Shown here: positions 7,971-18,047 of the stretch, one piece after another | Position numbering within the stretch: position 1 is the stretch's first letter | How the letters are laid out: each line of letters begins with the position of its first letter | Position numbers and translations under genes: made by a program | DNA from: Paenibacillus sp. FSL R5-0341 | GTDB taxonomy: Bacteria; Bacillota; Bacilli; Paenibacillales; Paenibacillaceae | Direction of reading: 5' to 3' | Assembly (NCBI RefSeq): GCF_037975235.1 | Contig: NZ_CP150241.1 | Coordinates: 1,178,001 to 1,242,000 of the forward strand | DNA length: 64,000 nucleotides | Notes under the pieces: generated by a model | Told to the model about the DNA's origin: nothing | What the model saw: only the letters and a program-made list of their open reading frames with translations | The model's database searches: none

Positions 7971-10160
7971 CTACAATTGAATTACGACTTCACTGCTAAG
8001 ACTTTCGTTCTCCATGGTGCGATGCATCAGGAAATACGTTAAGGTTCCTCCGAGACCAATCACAGCAAAGATACACAGAATGCCGATCTGATCCCAAGCC
8101 ACGCCGAACTGTCCACTTGAGATGACTGCTTTATAACCCGTTACGGAATAGGTCATAGGCAACCATGGGTTAAACACCTTCAACCAGTTTGGAATCAGTT
8201 CGAGCGGGAAGGTGCCCGCGCTGGTCGTAAGCTGGAAGATCAGCATCAGAATCGCAAGGAAACGACCCGGATTCTCCAGCCATGTTACCAGTGCCTGAAT
8301 GATGTACATGAAGCTTAGACTGGTAACAAAGCTGAACAAGAGGAATAACGGAACGCTCTGAACATTCAGACCCAAACCGTACAAGACCAGCCATGAAGCA
8401 AGCAAAGACTGCACAGCACTCATGAGCGTGAAAGCCAGCGTTTTACTCACAAAACGATTCCAGCCACTTGCCTCACTAACCGTGCTGCCGCGTGTTGGCA
8501 CAACCAATGTCGCAATCAATGCCCCGACAAACAGCCCGAGGGACAGGAAGTATGGCGAGAATCCTGTACCGTAGTTAGGTACCTCGTTATATTTATGCTC
8601 ATCGACCTGAACAGGCTCTGCATACATGGTTACCAGTTCATCGGTCTTTTTCACACTACCCGTCTGCTCAGCCGCTTCATTCAGCTTGGTGGAAAGTTCG
8701 CCAGAGCCGTCCGTTAGCTTGAGCGTACCTTCTTTTAATCGGCCGGCACCGTAATCGAGCTTATGTGACCCATCTGCAAGGGTTGAGATTCCGTCTGTAA
8801 GCTGGCTTACACCCGCAGCCAACTTGCTTGCACCAGCATTCAATTGACCTGAACCATCCGCAAGTTTGGCTCCACCAGCGGCTGCTTTGGATAATTTGGA
8901 ATTGAACTGTTGTAGACCAGTCGCAAGCTTTTCTTGTCCGGCGGATAACTGGGTAGCTCCTTGCACAAGATGTTGTTCACCCTGTACCAAATGACTGCTG
9001 CCTTGATGCAGTTGTTGCTGTGCAACATACAGGTTTTGGCTGCCTGCGACCAATTGCTGTCCACCCTGATAGACTTGTTCGCTGCCAGTGGCTACAGCCT
9101 GACTTGCTGCCAGGAGTTGCTGCACAGCAGGACTTGCGGCCAGTTCCGGGCTGGCTTCAGCTAATTGGGCGAGCCCTTGTGCAACTGCTTTGGCACCCTC
9201 GCTAACTTTGGCGCTACCCTCAACAGAACTTTGCAGCCCAGCCGTCAGCTTCGCACTGCCTTCCTCGGAAGCCGCCAGTCCTGCATCCAACTTAGCTACG
9301 CCTTCCTGAGCAGATTGAATGCCCGCCTGTAGCTGTTTGCCGCCTGTTTCGGCTTGGGTTGCTCCATCACTTAGCTGCGTGCCTGCTGCTGCCAATTGGG
9401 ACAGGCCACTGGACAGGGCACTCGCGCCAGTATGGAGATCACCAATGCCTTGGGCCAGAGTAGATGTACCTTCCTTTAACGGAACTACGCCTTTTTCCAG
9501 CTTATCGGTTCCTGCGGCCAGTTTAGAGAGGTTCTCTTTTAATGTAGCAGCACCCTCATCCAGCTTAAGCGCACCATCATGAATCTGACCTGCGCCATCC
9601 CCGGCATCCGCCAAACCGCCAGAGATTTTTTCTACCTGATCTAATAGCGTTTCGGTATACGATTCTGTGACTTTGGCAGCGACTTTGGAGCGAATTTGTT
9701 TGACCGCCGTCCCGCCAATCTGACCTGCGAGGAAGTTGTATCCTTCATTGGGTTCATAGATCAGATCTGCCGGCTCAGGGTGCTCATCCATCAGGGTTGT
9801 TGCTTTGGTGGAAAAGTCCTCCGGAATCACAATAGTCATATAATACGTGTTGTCTTGCATACCTTTTTCTGCTTGTTCACGAGTCACGAATTGCCAGTCG
9901 AAATCATCGCTTTTTTTCAATTCATCAACCAGATTCTGACCGACCTCCAGTGATTTGTCGTTGTAGATTGCGCCCTGATCCGTGTTGACCACAGCCACAG
10001 GTAATTCATTCATTTTGCCGTACGGGTCCCAGAATGCATTGAGGAACAGACCGCTATACAGCACCGGAATGAACAGTACAACGAGAATCGGAATAAATAC
10101 TTTTGGTTTCTTGAAGGCGGACTTCAGATCCTGCCCAAATACGTGGAATGATTTCATCAT
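7971..10160 (-). CDS. YhgE/Pip-family membrane protein
   Basis: The 729-residue protein has one N-terminal membrane helix (about 18-38) and an extracellular domain containing VAVVNTDQGA. A very long region of about 400 residues follows, built from repeats of the type L-x-x-G-x-x-x-L (residues about 190-500). Five or six C-terminal helices of the ABC-2 permease type end the protein. This is the layout of YhgE and the phage infection protein Pip. Two adjacent ATGs exist; the second (10157) has the better spacing to GGGAGAG. It is downstream of a TetR regulator on the same strand, 73 nt apart, a pairing common in Firmicutes. Related proteins are linked to phage sensitivity and type VII-like secretion, but this one's role is unknown. 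Confidence 0.9.
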   Translation of the reverse strand: MMKSFHVFGQDLKSAFKKPKVFIPILVVLFIPVLYSGLFLNAFWDPYGKMNELPVAVVNTDQGAIYNDKSLEVGQNLVDELKKSDDFDWQFVTREQAEKGMQDNTYYMTIVIPEDFSTKATTLMDEHPEPADLIYEPNEGYNFLAGQIGGTAVKQIRSKVAAKVTESYTETLLDQVEKISGGLADAGDGAGQIHDGALKLDEGAATLKENLSKLAAGTDKLEKGVVPLKEGTSTLAQGIGDLHTGASALSSGLSQLAAAGTQLSDGATQAETGGKQLQAGIQSAQEGVAKLDAGLAASEEGSAKLTAGLQSSVEGSAKVSEGAKAVAQGLAQLAEASPELAASPAVQQLLAASQAVATGSEQVYQGGQQLVAGSQNLYVAQQQLHQGSSHLVQGEQHLVQGATQLSAGQEKLATGLQQFNSKLSKAAAGGAKLADGSGQLNAGASKLAAGVSQLTDGISTLADGSHKLDYGAGRLKEGTLKLTDGSGELSTKLNEAAEQTGSVKKTDELVTMYAEPVQVDEHKYNEVPNYGTGFSPYFLSLGLFVGALIATLVVPTRGSTVSEASGWNRFVSKTLAFTLMSAVQSLLASWLVLYGLGLNVQSVPLFLLFSFVTSLSFMYIIQALVTWLENPGRFLAILMLIFQLTTSAGTFPLELIPNWLKVFNPWLPMTYSVTGYKAVISSGQFGVAWDQIGILCIFAVIGLGGTLTYFLMHRTMENESLSSEVVIQL

Positions 10161-10233
10161 GTTCTCTCCCTATCCTTACGCTAATCCGTTTGTTCTATCT
10201 CTATTATGTTTTGAATCTTGTACATGCCTCTCT

Positions 10234-10812
10234 CTAGGTAGGGGATAAGCCATTCTTGAGAAAGAGGCCCACAAAATCCTTGATCTGATCCTTGTGCAGC
10301 GTAGGATGCGCTTTGTTCCAATCCGAGGTTAAGGTGACATACAGCTTCAGCAGGACAAAAGAAACCAATTTGGGATCATCCCTGCGAATCTGCTCCAACT
10401 CCATGGCACGACTGACCTGACGCTCCAGGTATTCGAGAATGGCTGTCTCCACTGTCTGCAAACCTTCCTTGGCTTGCGGCGTACCGAACTCGTTGACCTC
10501 CTGAAAGAGCTTGATCAACAGCTCGTGTTGCTCCCGATACTCAAGCAAAGAATCCATACTCATATGCACGTTATCCAGAAAGGAGTTCTCTTCCTTCACC
10601 GTCTGCTCTGTAATCTGTCTCATGTCTGCAATGATCGAGCGCAGAATCTCGCTGAACAGTTCTTCTTTATTTTCGAAAAAAGTATAGATCGTTCCCTTGC
10701 CCACATTGGCAAGTCTCGCAACCTGCTCCATCGTTGTGGCCTTGTAGCCAAACAGGGCAAAGGATTTCTCGGCAGAGTCCATCACCTGTTGCCTTCGATC
10801 TATCGTTTTCAT
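10234..10812 (-). CDS. TetR-family regulator of the YhgE-like gene
   Basis: The 192-residue regulator has an N-terminal TetR helix-turn-helix (MEQVARLANVGKGTIYTFF, about 26-44) and a helical ligand-binding C-terminal domain. The start at 10812 is fixed by the strong site AAGGAGGTG 10 nt upstream; the longer open frame to 10971 has no site. It is the first gene of a two-gene unit with the YhgE-like gene. TGACC/GGTCA half-sites at 10867-10889 may be its operator. Confidence 0.92.
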   Translation of the reverse strand: MKTIDRRQQVMDSAEKSFALFGYKATTMEQVARLANVGKGTIYTFFENKEELFSEILRSIIADMRQITEQTVKEENSFLDNVHMSMDSLLEYREQHELLIKLFQEVNEFGTPQAKEGLQTVETAILEYLERQVSRAMELEQIRRDDPKLVSFVLLKLYVTLTSDWNKAHPTLHKDQIKDFVGLFLKNGLSPT

Positions 10813-10866
10813 GGCATATACACCTCCTTGTAGGTTGAAATGATAATGGTAAGGTAAATTCTTTAG

Positions 10867-10889
10867 TGACCGTTTTACTATTATGGTCA
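10867..10889. promoter_or_regulatory. candidate TetR operator
   Basis: TGACC and GGTCA form an inverted repeat 13 bp apart, and a further TTGGTC follows at once. The site is about 55 bp upstream of the tetR start, so it would fit autoregulation. The spacing is long for TetR, so confidence is low. Confidence 0.35.
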
Positions 10890-11116
10890 GTTGGTCGTTA
10901 ACAACTGTAGCACTTGAACAGGGAAGGTGGATGTGATCTTTGTCATAATGTGGGCTGGGGGATGAAAACAATAAATGAGTAGAGGAAGTACGGATGAGAA
11001 GTTACTATAATATGGAAAAGTGCTAAATATATCAGTTATAGAGTTGAATAGCTATAATAGCAAGGGTGGCGAAGAAACAGTAAATATTAAAATACAGCAA
11101 AGAATGAGGAATATGT

Positions 11117-11479
11117 ATGGAACACGTTTTATGGACGATCTATCTTGGATTGCTGGGCACAGCATCACTCTCGTATCTTATTAAAGGAAAGTATAAGACG
11201 AAACTTAGCAAAATCGATTTTGTCGTATCCGTCATTACATGGATAGGGTTGCTAGGATATGTTACGGACACAGCTATTCTAAATCCCGCTGTGTGGAAAT
11301 TTATTATCGTGGCAGCTTTATTATGGGATGTAATATTCGCAATGCTTTTAAAGGATAACGAAGGGGAAGAGATTTTGGAAGGATTACCAATTTTGACGAG
11401 GAGAGTTTGGATGTTGATAACATTAGTTATCGCGATTGGACCTCTATACTATGGGCTGTTTAGATATGCTTTCTCTTAA
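11117..11479 (+). CDS. small four-helix membrane protein, unknown
   Basis: The 120-residue protein has hydrophobic segments near 5-20, 34-52, 60-77 and 96-114, with a basic loop KGKYKTKLSK and an acidic loop DNEGEEILEG. GAGGAA lies just upstream of the ATG. It is preceded by AT-rich DNA with several TATAAT-like boxes. No family is recognised. Its neighbours (a TetR unit facing away and a lipoprotein downstream) give no functional clue. Confidence 0.65.
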   Translation: MEHVLWTIYLGLLGTASLSYLIKGKYKTKLSKIDFVVSVITWIGLLGYVTDTAILNPAVWKFIIVAALLWDVIFAMLLKDNEGEEILEGLPILTRRVWMLITLVIAIGPLYYGLFRYAFS

Positions 11480-11588
11480 TGAGGGAGATTTTTCTAATAT
11501 TTTATTAACAATGTAACTTGTTGTTACGATTCTGCGTCCAAAATCTAAAGAGCCAAAATATAAAACAAGAATGAGAGGAGGTCCAGCA

Positions 11589-12125
11589 TTGAAACATTTC
11601 TCCTACATCCTGATGATGTGTCTTGTCCTACTCGGTTGTTCCGATTCATCAGTGGCAAGCAACGATACAGCACCAGACCGAATTCAAAGAGAAGGACAGA
11701 CGATGACGGCAACCAGTCAATCAGGGGAGTATGAACTCCGGTTAATTGTCCACCAATCTGGTGATCACAACTTCACTTTTCAACCGGGATTAAAATATAT
11801 AGGCCAAGATGCCAACAATGAGATATATCATTCCAAAGATGTGTTCGATATAGATCTGCAAATGGATGGAAAGACGATTCTCCCGCTGAGGTCGGGCACC
11901 AGTGAAGAATTGGTAACGAAATTAACGAAAGATAGCGGGTATTCGGAAGAAGTTGAAATAACACTCACTCCAGAGCAGGTTCGACAACTATCGAATGGTG
12001 AGATCGATGTTATTCTTAGCGCTGGTTTTCGATCCGAAAAAACCGGCTATAATGACGAGAAAAAGATGATTATAAGTGGAGAAGAAATACTGTTTAGACA
12101 AGTAGATGCTGATCAAAAGGAATAA
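11589..12125 (+). CDS. lipoprotein of unknown function, TTG start
   Basis: The 178-residue protein begins with a lipoprotein signal ending in LVLLGCSD, with Cys at about residue 17. I place the start at TTG 11589 because GAGAGGAGG (11572-11580) is 8 nt upstream; an ATG at 11571 would place this site inside the gene and spoil the signal peptide. The mature part is hydrophilic, with a predicted beta-rich domain (LRLIVHQSGDHNFTF, EVEITLTPEQVRQLSNGEIDV). A bidirectional terminator follows. No named family is recognised. Confidence 0.75.
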   Translation: MKHFSYILMMCLVLLGCSDSSVASNDTAPDRIQREGQTMTATSQSGEYELRLIVHQSGDHNFTFQPGLKYIGQDANNEIYHSKDVFDIDLQMDGKTILPLRSGTSEELVTKLTKDSGYSEEVEITLTPEQVRQLSNGEIDVILSAGFRSEKTGYNDEKKMIISGEEILFRQVDADQKE

Positions 12126-12141
12126 AACACCTGGTAACCAA

Positions 12142-12188
12142 AAAAAACCAAGGCATCGAGTGTAATCACTCATGAGCCTTGGTTTTTT
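12142..12188. terminator. bidirectional terminator
   Basis: AAAAAACCAAGGC and GCCTTGGTTTTTT pair around a 21-nt loop that itself contains GAGTG/CACTC. It serves the lipoprotein gene on the plus strand and the chemoreceptor on the minus strand. Confidence 0.88.
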
Positions 12189-12231
12189 ATTGGCATTACA
12201 TGTAATGTATTAACGATTCTTCAACGCTATC

Positions 12232-13995
12232 TTAGATTTCCTTTACCTTGAAGAACGAGATTAACTCCTGCAACTGCTCAGATACTTCCGCCAGTTCGTC
12301 AGAGGCACTGACGATTGAAGCCATGGAGGCTTCTTGTTCAGCAACGGATTGTTCGATGCGTTTCGTGCTGTTCGCCGCCTTGCTGACACTTGCGGATAAT
12401 TCATCCGCAGTAGCGGACATTTCTTGAGTACTTGCAGAGATCTCTTCAGTAGAGCTGGAGATATCCTGAATCTGGTTCGCCACCTTATTTGTCGCATTCA
12501 AAATGTTTTCGAAGAATACGCCAGTCTCTTGCGTAACTTCCAAGCCTTTCGTTACTTCCTGAGAGCCCAAATGCATGGCTTCGGAAGACTGCATGATATC
12601 CCGCTGAATTTCCTCAATCAACTGTCGGATTTGCTTCGCTGATTCCTGGGATTGCTCTGCCAGGTTACGTACCTCGCCTGCAACAACGGCAAAACCTCTG
12701 CCTTCTTCACCTGCGCGGGCCGCCTCAATCGATGCGTTGAGCGCCAGCAAATTGGTTTGTCCGGCTATCTCTGTGATCAGATTGACAATGTTGCTAATCT
12801 GGTTCGAGTTATTTTCCAAAGACTGAATCGAGTTTGACGTATTTTGCACCGCACCTGAGATCAGACGCATCTGCTCAATAACTTGCTGCATAACCACATT
12901 ACCTGTACTGGAACGTTGCTCCATACTGAGCGCTTCGTCAGCCACATCGGCTGAACTGCTCGCAATCGTCTGCACTACCGTTGACATCTCTGTCATGGCG
13001 CGTGCGTTCTCCACGGTGGCTTTGTCCTGAGATACCAAGCCAGTGGATATTTCACGAATATTATTACTGATGGATTGAATATTATCGTTGTTTTTCGCTG
13101 AAATCTCCAATAGTTGTTTAGACGAATTCGAGAGGTGAGTGGATGTGCTTTGCACCTTGAACATCGTCGTGTTAAATCGCTCGATCATGGCATTGAATTT
13201 CTCGTTAATGATACCCAGATCATCCCGGCCTGTTTGAATGTTAACATTCAGATTACCTGTACTGACTTCTTCAATACCTTTCATCAGGTTGCGAATTGGC
13301 AGCAACGTTCTTTTTAGCAAAATAAATTGCAGCACCATGAACAGGATCAGGAAACCAACAAGGAACATCAATCCATACGTAAGCAATTCATTAAGTCCTT
13401 TTGGAACGGCACTTGCATCGACATCGAAGAATAGAGCAGCGTACATGGAGCCATCTGCGTTATTAATCGGATAGATTAGTGTAGTCCAAGTTCCGTACTC
13501 ATCCGTGTAAAAATCACTGAAGGCAGGTTCTCCGTCTTCTTTCATCTGTTCCAGCACCACAACGTTATTCTCGGGCAGCGGGTACATGGCACCTGCGGGC
13601 AGATTACCTTCCTCGAATGGTTGCAACAGGTTCGTTGGAATCGCGATGATGGACGTTCCATTTCCTTGCTCAAGTTCTGAACCGAAAATGTAAGCCTGTG
13701 CGATGTTTGGATAGAACTCATGGATGGAATCGAGATAAGCTTTCATTTCCTGCTGTACAGGACCGGTGTAGCTTTTTTCACTGGCGGCTTGAGCGACTTT
13801 GGCCGTGTCCAGATCATCGTACCATTTCTGGGTGATGACGGTGGCCTGGTCGTGCAACTGTTCAACCAGAATGTTCTTTTGCAGCTGGTAAGCCACGGTA
13901 ATCAGGATAATACCAATTAAGGTAATGCTACCGAAAGAGATCACCAGATTTTTAACAAAGAAAGGCATGGTACTCCAGCGAAGCTTATTAAACAA
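12232..13995 (-). CDS. methyl-accepting chemotaxis protein
   Basis: The 587-residue transmembrane chemoreceptor has membrane helix 1 (about 14-35), an extracellular sensor domain (about 40-195), membrane helix 2 (about 203-226), HAMP, and a long cytoplasmic signalling coiled coil. The hairpin tip [20 protein letters not shown], which binds CheA and CheW, is intact. The start is TTG at 13995, read from AAGGAG 9 nt upstream. It stands alone, and I find no clear sigma-D box before it. The ligand cannot be inferred. Confidence 0.95.
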   Translation of the reverse strand: MFNKLRWSTMPFFVKNLVISFGSITLIGIILITVAYQLQKNILVEQLHDQATVITQKWYDDLDTAKVAQAASEKSYTGPVQQEMKAYLDSIHEFYPNIAQAYIFGSELEQGNGTSIIAIPTNLLQPFEEGNLPAGAMYPLPENNVVVLEQMKEDGEPAFSDFYTDEYGTWTTLIYPINNADGSMYAALFFDVDASAVPKGLNELLTYGLMFLVGFLILFMVLQFILLKRTLLPIRNLMKGIEEVSTGNLNVNIQTGRDDLGIINEKFNAMIERFNTTMFKVQSTSTHLSNSSKQLLEISAKNNDNIQSISNNIREISTGLVSQDKATVENARAMTEMSTVVQTIASSSADVADEALSMEQRSSTGNVVMQQVIEQMRLISGAVQNTSNSIQSLENNSNQISNIVNLITEIAGQTNLLALNASIEAARAGEEGRGFAVVAGEVRNLAEQSQESAKQIRQLIEEIQRDIMQSSEAMHLGSQEVTKGLEVTQETGVFFENILNATNKVANQIQDISSSTEEISASTQEMSATADELSASVSKAANSTKRIEQSVAEQEASMASIVSASDELAEVSEQLQELISFFKVKEI

Positions 13996-14438
13996 GGTTG
14001 TTCACTCCTTCTACGATTGTGACAAGGACTTATCCTGGGCGTTGTACACGCTATGTAATTGTGGATCAAATGCTGTAGAATCGTTTCCTATATATTGTGT
14101 CTAATCAAATTCTCTATTTCTTCTGAAAAGCTTTTTCATCATGTCTTTTAATATTCACGTATATGAACTCCAGGTAAGTTCACTCCTTAGTTATATCGTT
14201 ATTTCGACAAATTAATGTTAGATATTTCAAATAAAATAGGTCTTATGAACTGGTTCTGCAGGATTATATTGCGCTTTTACATGGCTCCACGTATGTCGAT
14301 GAAGTCTTCTTTTGCACAACGCTTCACGGGTGTTTATTGACGATGACTACCATTTAAGATTCACTAAAGGTTCGTCCTCTACCATGGTTACATAAGCCTC
14401 AGTTGCTTAACAGAAACCCAAGAAGGAGGATTCATCAT
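13996..14438. other. divergent promoter region, no gene seen
   Basis: This AT-rich 443 bp stretch separates the chemoreceptor from the CotH gene. I find no convincing promoter pair, palindrome or small gene with a ribosome site apart from AAGGAGG at 14422-14428, which belongs to the CotH gene. Confidence 0.5.
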
Positions 14439-16433
14439 TTGAATATTTTATTACGAAAAGTTGCAGTAACGGCATTGTCCGTGACCATGGTAACGACATC
14501 TTTCGGTCTGATTGTAAGTCCGAATGCGGCATATGCCGCAGAGAGCACAGCGACAACCACGAGTGCAGACGTGACGCAAGCTTATGAATCGTTGTTCCAG
14601 ACGGATAACGTCATTGATGTGAATGTAACGATTGATGATGCAGACTGGAAGAGCATGCTCGAAAGCCCGCTAGATAAGGATTATAAGAGTGTTAGTGTGG
14701 AAGTGGACGGCAACAAGCTGGACAACGTCGGTTTCTCAACCAAGGGGAATCTCACCTTGAAAGCTGTAGCTTCGATGGAAGATTCGGACCGTTACAGCTT
14801 CAGACTGAAGTTCGATAAGTACGACAAAACACAAACGCTGCTTGGACTGGACAAAATGGTACTGAACAACAACTACGCTGATCCATCGTATATGCGTGAG
14901 GTACTTCATTACGAAGCACTTCGTAGCATCGGCATGGATGCACCGATGACGAACTATGTTAATTTGTACGTTAACGGCGAGCTTGTTGGTTTCTATACTG
15001 GTGTTGAAGCGGTGGATGACAGCTATCTGGAGCGCAACTACGGTGAGGATTACGAAGAAGGCGTCCTCTATGATACGGATGAGAAGAGTTATCTTCAATA
15101 TGAAGAGGGAAGCGACTACAGTACAATCACCAAAGACTTGGGTACGGATAAGGACAAAGCCAATCTCAAAACCTTCATCCAAACGCTGAACGAGATGCCA
15201 GAAGGTGAAAAAGGCGGTATCGAGAGTGTGCTGGACGTGGATTCGGCGCTTCAATATATTGCAGGCAACATGGTTTTCGGCAACTATGACAGCTATAACG
15301 GCGACAAAGGGCACAACTACATGCTCTACAGTGATGCCGATGGCAAGTTCACGGTTGTTCCTTGGGACTTCAACATGTCCTTCAACGGGTACTCGGGTGG
15401 AGGCGGACGCGGCACAACGACCGGATCAACCACGACCAACACCAATGCAACGAATGTATCTGTGGACGAGCCTGTATTGGGCATTAGCATGGAAAATGTA
15501 CCGATGATTAACAACCTGCTTGCTGTGCCGGAGTATAAGGAAAAATATTTGAGCTACGTCAATGAACTGACGGATTATATGGAAGGCATTCAGGATCGTA
15601 TCACTGGCCTTGCCGATGAAATTCGTCCTTATGTGGAAGCAGATCCAACGAAATTTTATACGACAGAACAGTTCGAATCCAACATCGCTTATTCTGCAAA
15701 CGCAGACACAGCAGGTGGTATGGGCGGAACACCCCCAGAAGGATTTGAAGGCATGACCCCACCCGAAGGCATGGAAGGTATGACGCCGCCTGAAGGCTTC
15801 GAAGGAATGACACCTCCGGATGGAACAACACCTCCGACTCAGCCGGGTGCCACAACTGGAAACGGTGCAACAGATGCAACAACGGGTACAGACAATACGC
15901 AGACACGCCCTGGCGGTAACTTTGGCGGCGGAGGCATGGGCTCTATGGCTGCCGGATCACTGACGACATTTGCACTGAACCGTCTAGCGAATCTGCAAGA
16001 GCAACTTGGACGTGAAGTGACACCTTTGCCTGAGACTTCGGAAGAAACTGGTTCGAATACTTCATCCGGAGCAACGGACAAAACCATTACCGTGACACTC
16101 GATGGTAAATCGATTACATTCCCGGATCAGGACCCGCTGCAGCAAAGTGGCCGAGTAATGGTGCCTGTGAATGCAATCCTCGAAGCAATGGGGGCAGAAG
16201 TAACTTGGGACAAAACGGCGAAGACGGTAACAGCCGTTCTGAATGACCAAACCCTTGTGCTCAAGATCGGAAGCAGCACCGCAACCGTAAATGGGGAGAC
16301 ACTCGAAATTGATGCACCAGCGATTATTCAAAACAGTCGCACACTCGTGCCTGTACGCTTCATCTCAGAAGGACTGGGATTGACCGTGAATTGGGATCAA
16401 ACCGCTGCACAAGTAAGCCTTACATCCAAATAA
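14439..16433 (+). CDS. secreted CotH-family protein with C-terminal stalk domain, TTG start
   Basis: The 664-residue protein begins at TTG 14439, with AAGGAGG 10 nt upstream. It has a signal peptide ending AYAAE near residue 35. The middle (about 45-370) is a CotH protein-kinase-like domain, with YVNLYVNGELVGFY, GNYDSYNGDKGHNYMLY and the metal-loop segment VVPWDFNMSFN. Related CotH proteins phosphorylate spore-coat proteins. A Gly/Thr/Asn-rich loop and three to four EGxEGMTPP repeats (about 430-460) follow. The end (about 555-664) is a copper-amine-oxidase-like N-terminal (stalk) domain with VMVPVNAILEAMGAEVTWD and TLVPVRFISEGLGLTVNWD. This fusion suggests an extracellular, wall-associated protein rather than a spore-coat kinase. 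Confidence 0.9.
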   Translation: MNILLRKVAVTALSVTMVTTSFGLIVSPNAAYAAESTATTTSADVTQAYESLFQTDNVIDVNVTIDDADWKSMLESPLDKDYKSVSVEVDGNKLDNVGFSTKGNLTLKAVASMEDSDRYSFRLKFDKYDKTQTLLGLDKMVLNNNYADPSYMREVLHYEALRSIGMDAPMTNYVNLYVNGELVGFYTGVEAVDDSYLERNYGEDYEEGVLYDTDEKSYLQYEEGSDYSTITKDLGTDKDKANLKTFIQTLNEMPEGEKGGIESVLDVDSALQYIAGNMVFGNYDSYNGDKGHNYMLYSDADGKFTVVPWDFNMSFNGYSGGGGRGTTTGSTTTNTNATNVSVDEPVLGISMENVPMINNLLAVPEYKEKYLSYVNELTDYMEGIQDRITGLADEIRPYVEADPTKFYTTEQFESNIAYSANADTAGGMGGTPPEGFEGMTPPEGMEGMTPPEGFEGMTPPDGTTPPTQPGATTGNGATDATTGTDNTQTRPGGNFGGGGMGSMAAGSLTTFALNRLANLQEQLGREVTPLPETSEETGSNTSSGATDKTITVTLDGKSITFPDQDPLQQSGRVMVPVNAILEAMGAEVTWDKTAKTVTAVLNDQTLVLKIGSSTATVNGETLEIDAPAIIQNSRTLVPVRFISEGLGLTVNWDQTAAQVSLTSK

Positions 16434-16476
16434 GATTTATCTCTTGAAGACACCGTTGTTGCTCGGAAAAAAAGAG

Positions 16477-16509
16477 AAGGGATTCGATGGTCAGATCGAA
16501 TCCCTTTTT
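16477..16509. terminator. bidirectional terminator after CotH gene
   Basis: AAGGGATTCGAT (16477-16488) pairs with ATCGAATCCCTT around a 6-nt loop, with a T-run on the plus strand and A-rich DNA on the other side for the convergent oxidoreductase. Confidence 0.9.
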
Positions 16510-16524
16510 GCTGTGTTTTTCAGG

Positions 16525-17466
16525 TTAGACGGATTGAACTTTCAGTAAAATTCGGCCACGTCCATGTCTGGACTCACTTTTGGCATGCGCTTGATTAGCT
16601 TCACTTAGAGGAAAGATGGAATCAATCTCTGAACGAAGGGAACCCTCAGCCATAAGCTGAGCAATCGTGTAGAGATCCTCGGATGTCGGAAATTTGGAAT
16701 TAAACTTGGCGGTAACGCCATACTGCGCTGCTTTTTCGGCAGAAGGCAGTTGAGTCAACGATACCAGTTTTCCTCCACGTTTTAGAACACCCCATGAGCG
16801 ATCTTCGATCTCTCCACCAACAGCTTCAACAACCAGATCAACATGGCTTACCTGCTCTTCAAACAAGGTTGTCTTGTAATCAATCACTTGATCAGCACCC
16901 AATGAAGCAACAAAGTCAACATTGGCCCCTGAAGCTGTAGCAATAACGTGAGCACCTTTCCATTTGGCTAGCTGTACTGCGTATTGTCCAACACCACCCG
17001 CAGCAGCATGGATCAGAACCGTTTGTCCGGCTTCCAGCTCACCCTCGGTGAACAATGCTTTCCATGCAGCTTCGGCTCCGCCTTTGATGGTCGCAGCATC
17101 CTCAAAACTCAGATCGTCTGGCATATGCACCAAATCCTGAGCAGGAGCCATACCATACTCGGCATAACTTCCGTTCACATTACCAAAAACGCGATCTCCC
17201 GGCTGGAAGGAATCGACACCTTCTCCCACGGATTCGACGATGCCAGACATGGCCGTTCCGGGTGTATAAGGTAGCCTTTTGACAAATACGTCCTGCAACC
17301 AGCCGTTACGAATCTTCCAGTCCAGCGGAATGGCTCCGGCATACTGAATGCGTACCAAAACTTCTCCGGCAGCTGGCTCGGGTATATGGACTTCCTGTTC
17401 GAACTGTAATGTCTCTGGACCCCCGTATTGATGAACTTGAATAGCTTTCATTGTGGATGTATGCAT
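16525..17466 (-). CDS. NADPH-dependent quinone-type oxidoreductase (zinc-less MDR family)
   Basis: The 313-residue protein is of the medium-chain dehydrogenase/quinone reductase class. It has an N-terminal GroES-like domain (MKAIQVHQYGGPETLQFEQ, PGTAMSGIVESVGEGV) and a Rossmann domain with VLIHAAAGGVGQYAVQLAKW. The structural and catalytic zinc ligands of alcohol dehydrogenases are absent, which fits quinone reductases. The start at 17466 follows GGAG; a second ATG lies 5 codons in. It is 28 nt downstream of a MarR regulator on the same strand, a frequent pair for electrophile or quinone detoxification. That physiological role is inference. Confidence 0.92.
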   Translation of the reverse strand: MHTSTMKAIQVHQYGGPETLQFEQEVHIPEPAAGEVLVRIQYAGAIPLDWKIRNGWLQDVFVKRLPYTPGTAMSGIVESVGEGVDSFQPGDRVFGNVNGSYAEYGMAPAQDLVHMPDDLSFEDAATIKGGAEAAWKALFTEGELEAGQTVLIHAAAGGVGQYAVQLAKWKGAHVIATASGANVDFVASLGADQVIDYKTTLFEEQVSHVDLVVEAVGGEIEDRSWGVLKRGGKLVSLTQLPSAEKAAQYGVTAKFNSKFPTSEDLYTIAQLMAEGSLRSEIDSIFPLSEANQAHAKSESRHGRGRILLKVQSV

Positions 17467-17494
17467 TGTGTGTTCGCTCCATTCGTTAAGGGAT

Positions 17495-17992
17495 TTAGGA
17501 TGAAAATGAATCAATCTGTGCAGCAATTTTCTGTGAAAGAGATAACAGCAAGTTTTTCTCTTCATCGGATAGACCAGCTGTAGTAATCTGCTCCACTTGG
17601 CGCCATGCGTTATTCACTTGATCCTCCAGTGCGCGTCCGGCTTCTGTCAGGGATACAATGGTGACCCGTCCATCTACTTTGGAGCGACTCCGAGTAACGA
17701 GACTGGCATCTTCCAAGCGACGAACAGACTTGGCTACAGTTGAATGGTCCAGACGAAGTGTGCGACCCAGAGAGTTTTGCGATTGGTGGTCTTGTGCATA
17801 TAACTGCATCAGCATAATCTCTTGACCGGGAAAAAGCCCGGTATCCCGGATCAATTGCGCAGCTAGACCCTTGTGAGAGCGTGCCAGAGCAAAAATGCTA
17901 AAACTGATGGGGTAGTTCTCTACTGCGCTGAATTCCTCATTATTTAATTCATGGAGTTTATTATGTTGGTTGAAATCATCTTTGGCTGTCAT
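17495..17992 (-). CDS. MarR-family regulator of the oxidoreductase
   Basis: The 165-residue winged-helix protein shows the MarR pattern: SLGRTLRLDHSTVAKSVRRL recognition helix region, wing with SKVDGRVTIVSLTEAG, and C-terminal dimer helices. The start at 17992 has TTGAGG upstream. There is no cysteine in the visible N-terminal segment, so an OhrR-type redox switch looks unlikely. Two matching palindromes at 18015-18065 lie immediately upstream and are likely operators for autoregulation of this two-gene unit. Confidence 0.92.
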   Translation of the reverse strand: MTAKDDFNQHNKLHELNNEEFSAVENYPISFSIFALARSHKGLAAQLIRDTGLFPGQEIMLMQLYAQDHQSQNSLGRTLRLDHSTVAKSVRRLEDASLVTRSRSKVDGRVTIVSLTEAGRALEDQVNNAWRQVEQITTAGLSDEEKNLLLSLSQKIAAQIDSFSS

Positions 17993-18014
17993 AATGTACC
18001 TCAACTTTCTCATT

Positions 18015-18032
18015 TATGTTGTCGGCAACATA
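18015..18032. promoter_or_regulatory. MarR operator 1
   Basis: TATGTTG-TCGG-CAACATA is a perfect 7+7 palindrome starting 23 bp upstream of the marR ATG. A near-identical site lies 33 bp away. Confidence 0.65.
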
Positions 18033-18047
18033 AATATAGCATTATAG

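Noticed and set aside
14736-15314. A 192-codon minus-strand frame inside the CotH gene
   Set aside because: Its product lacks domain features and mirrors the codon pattern of the CotH gene.
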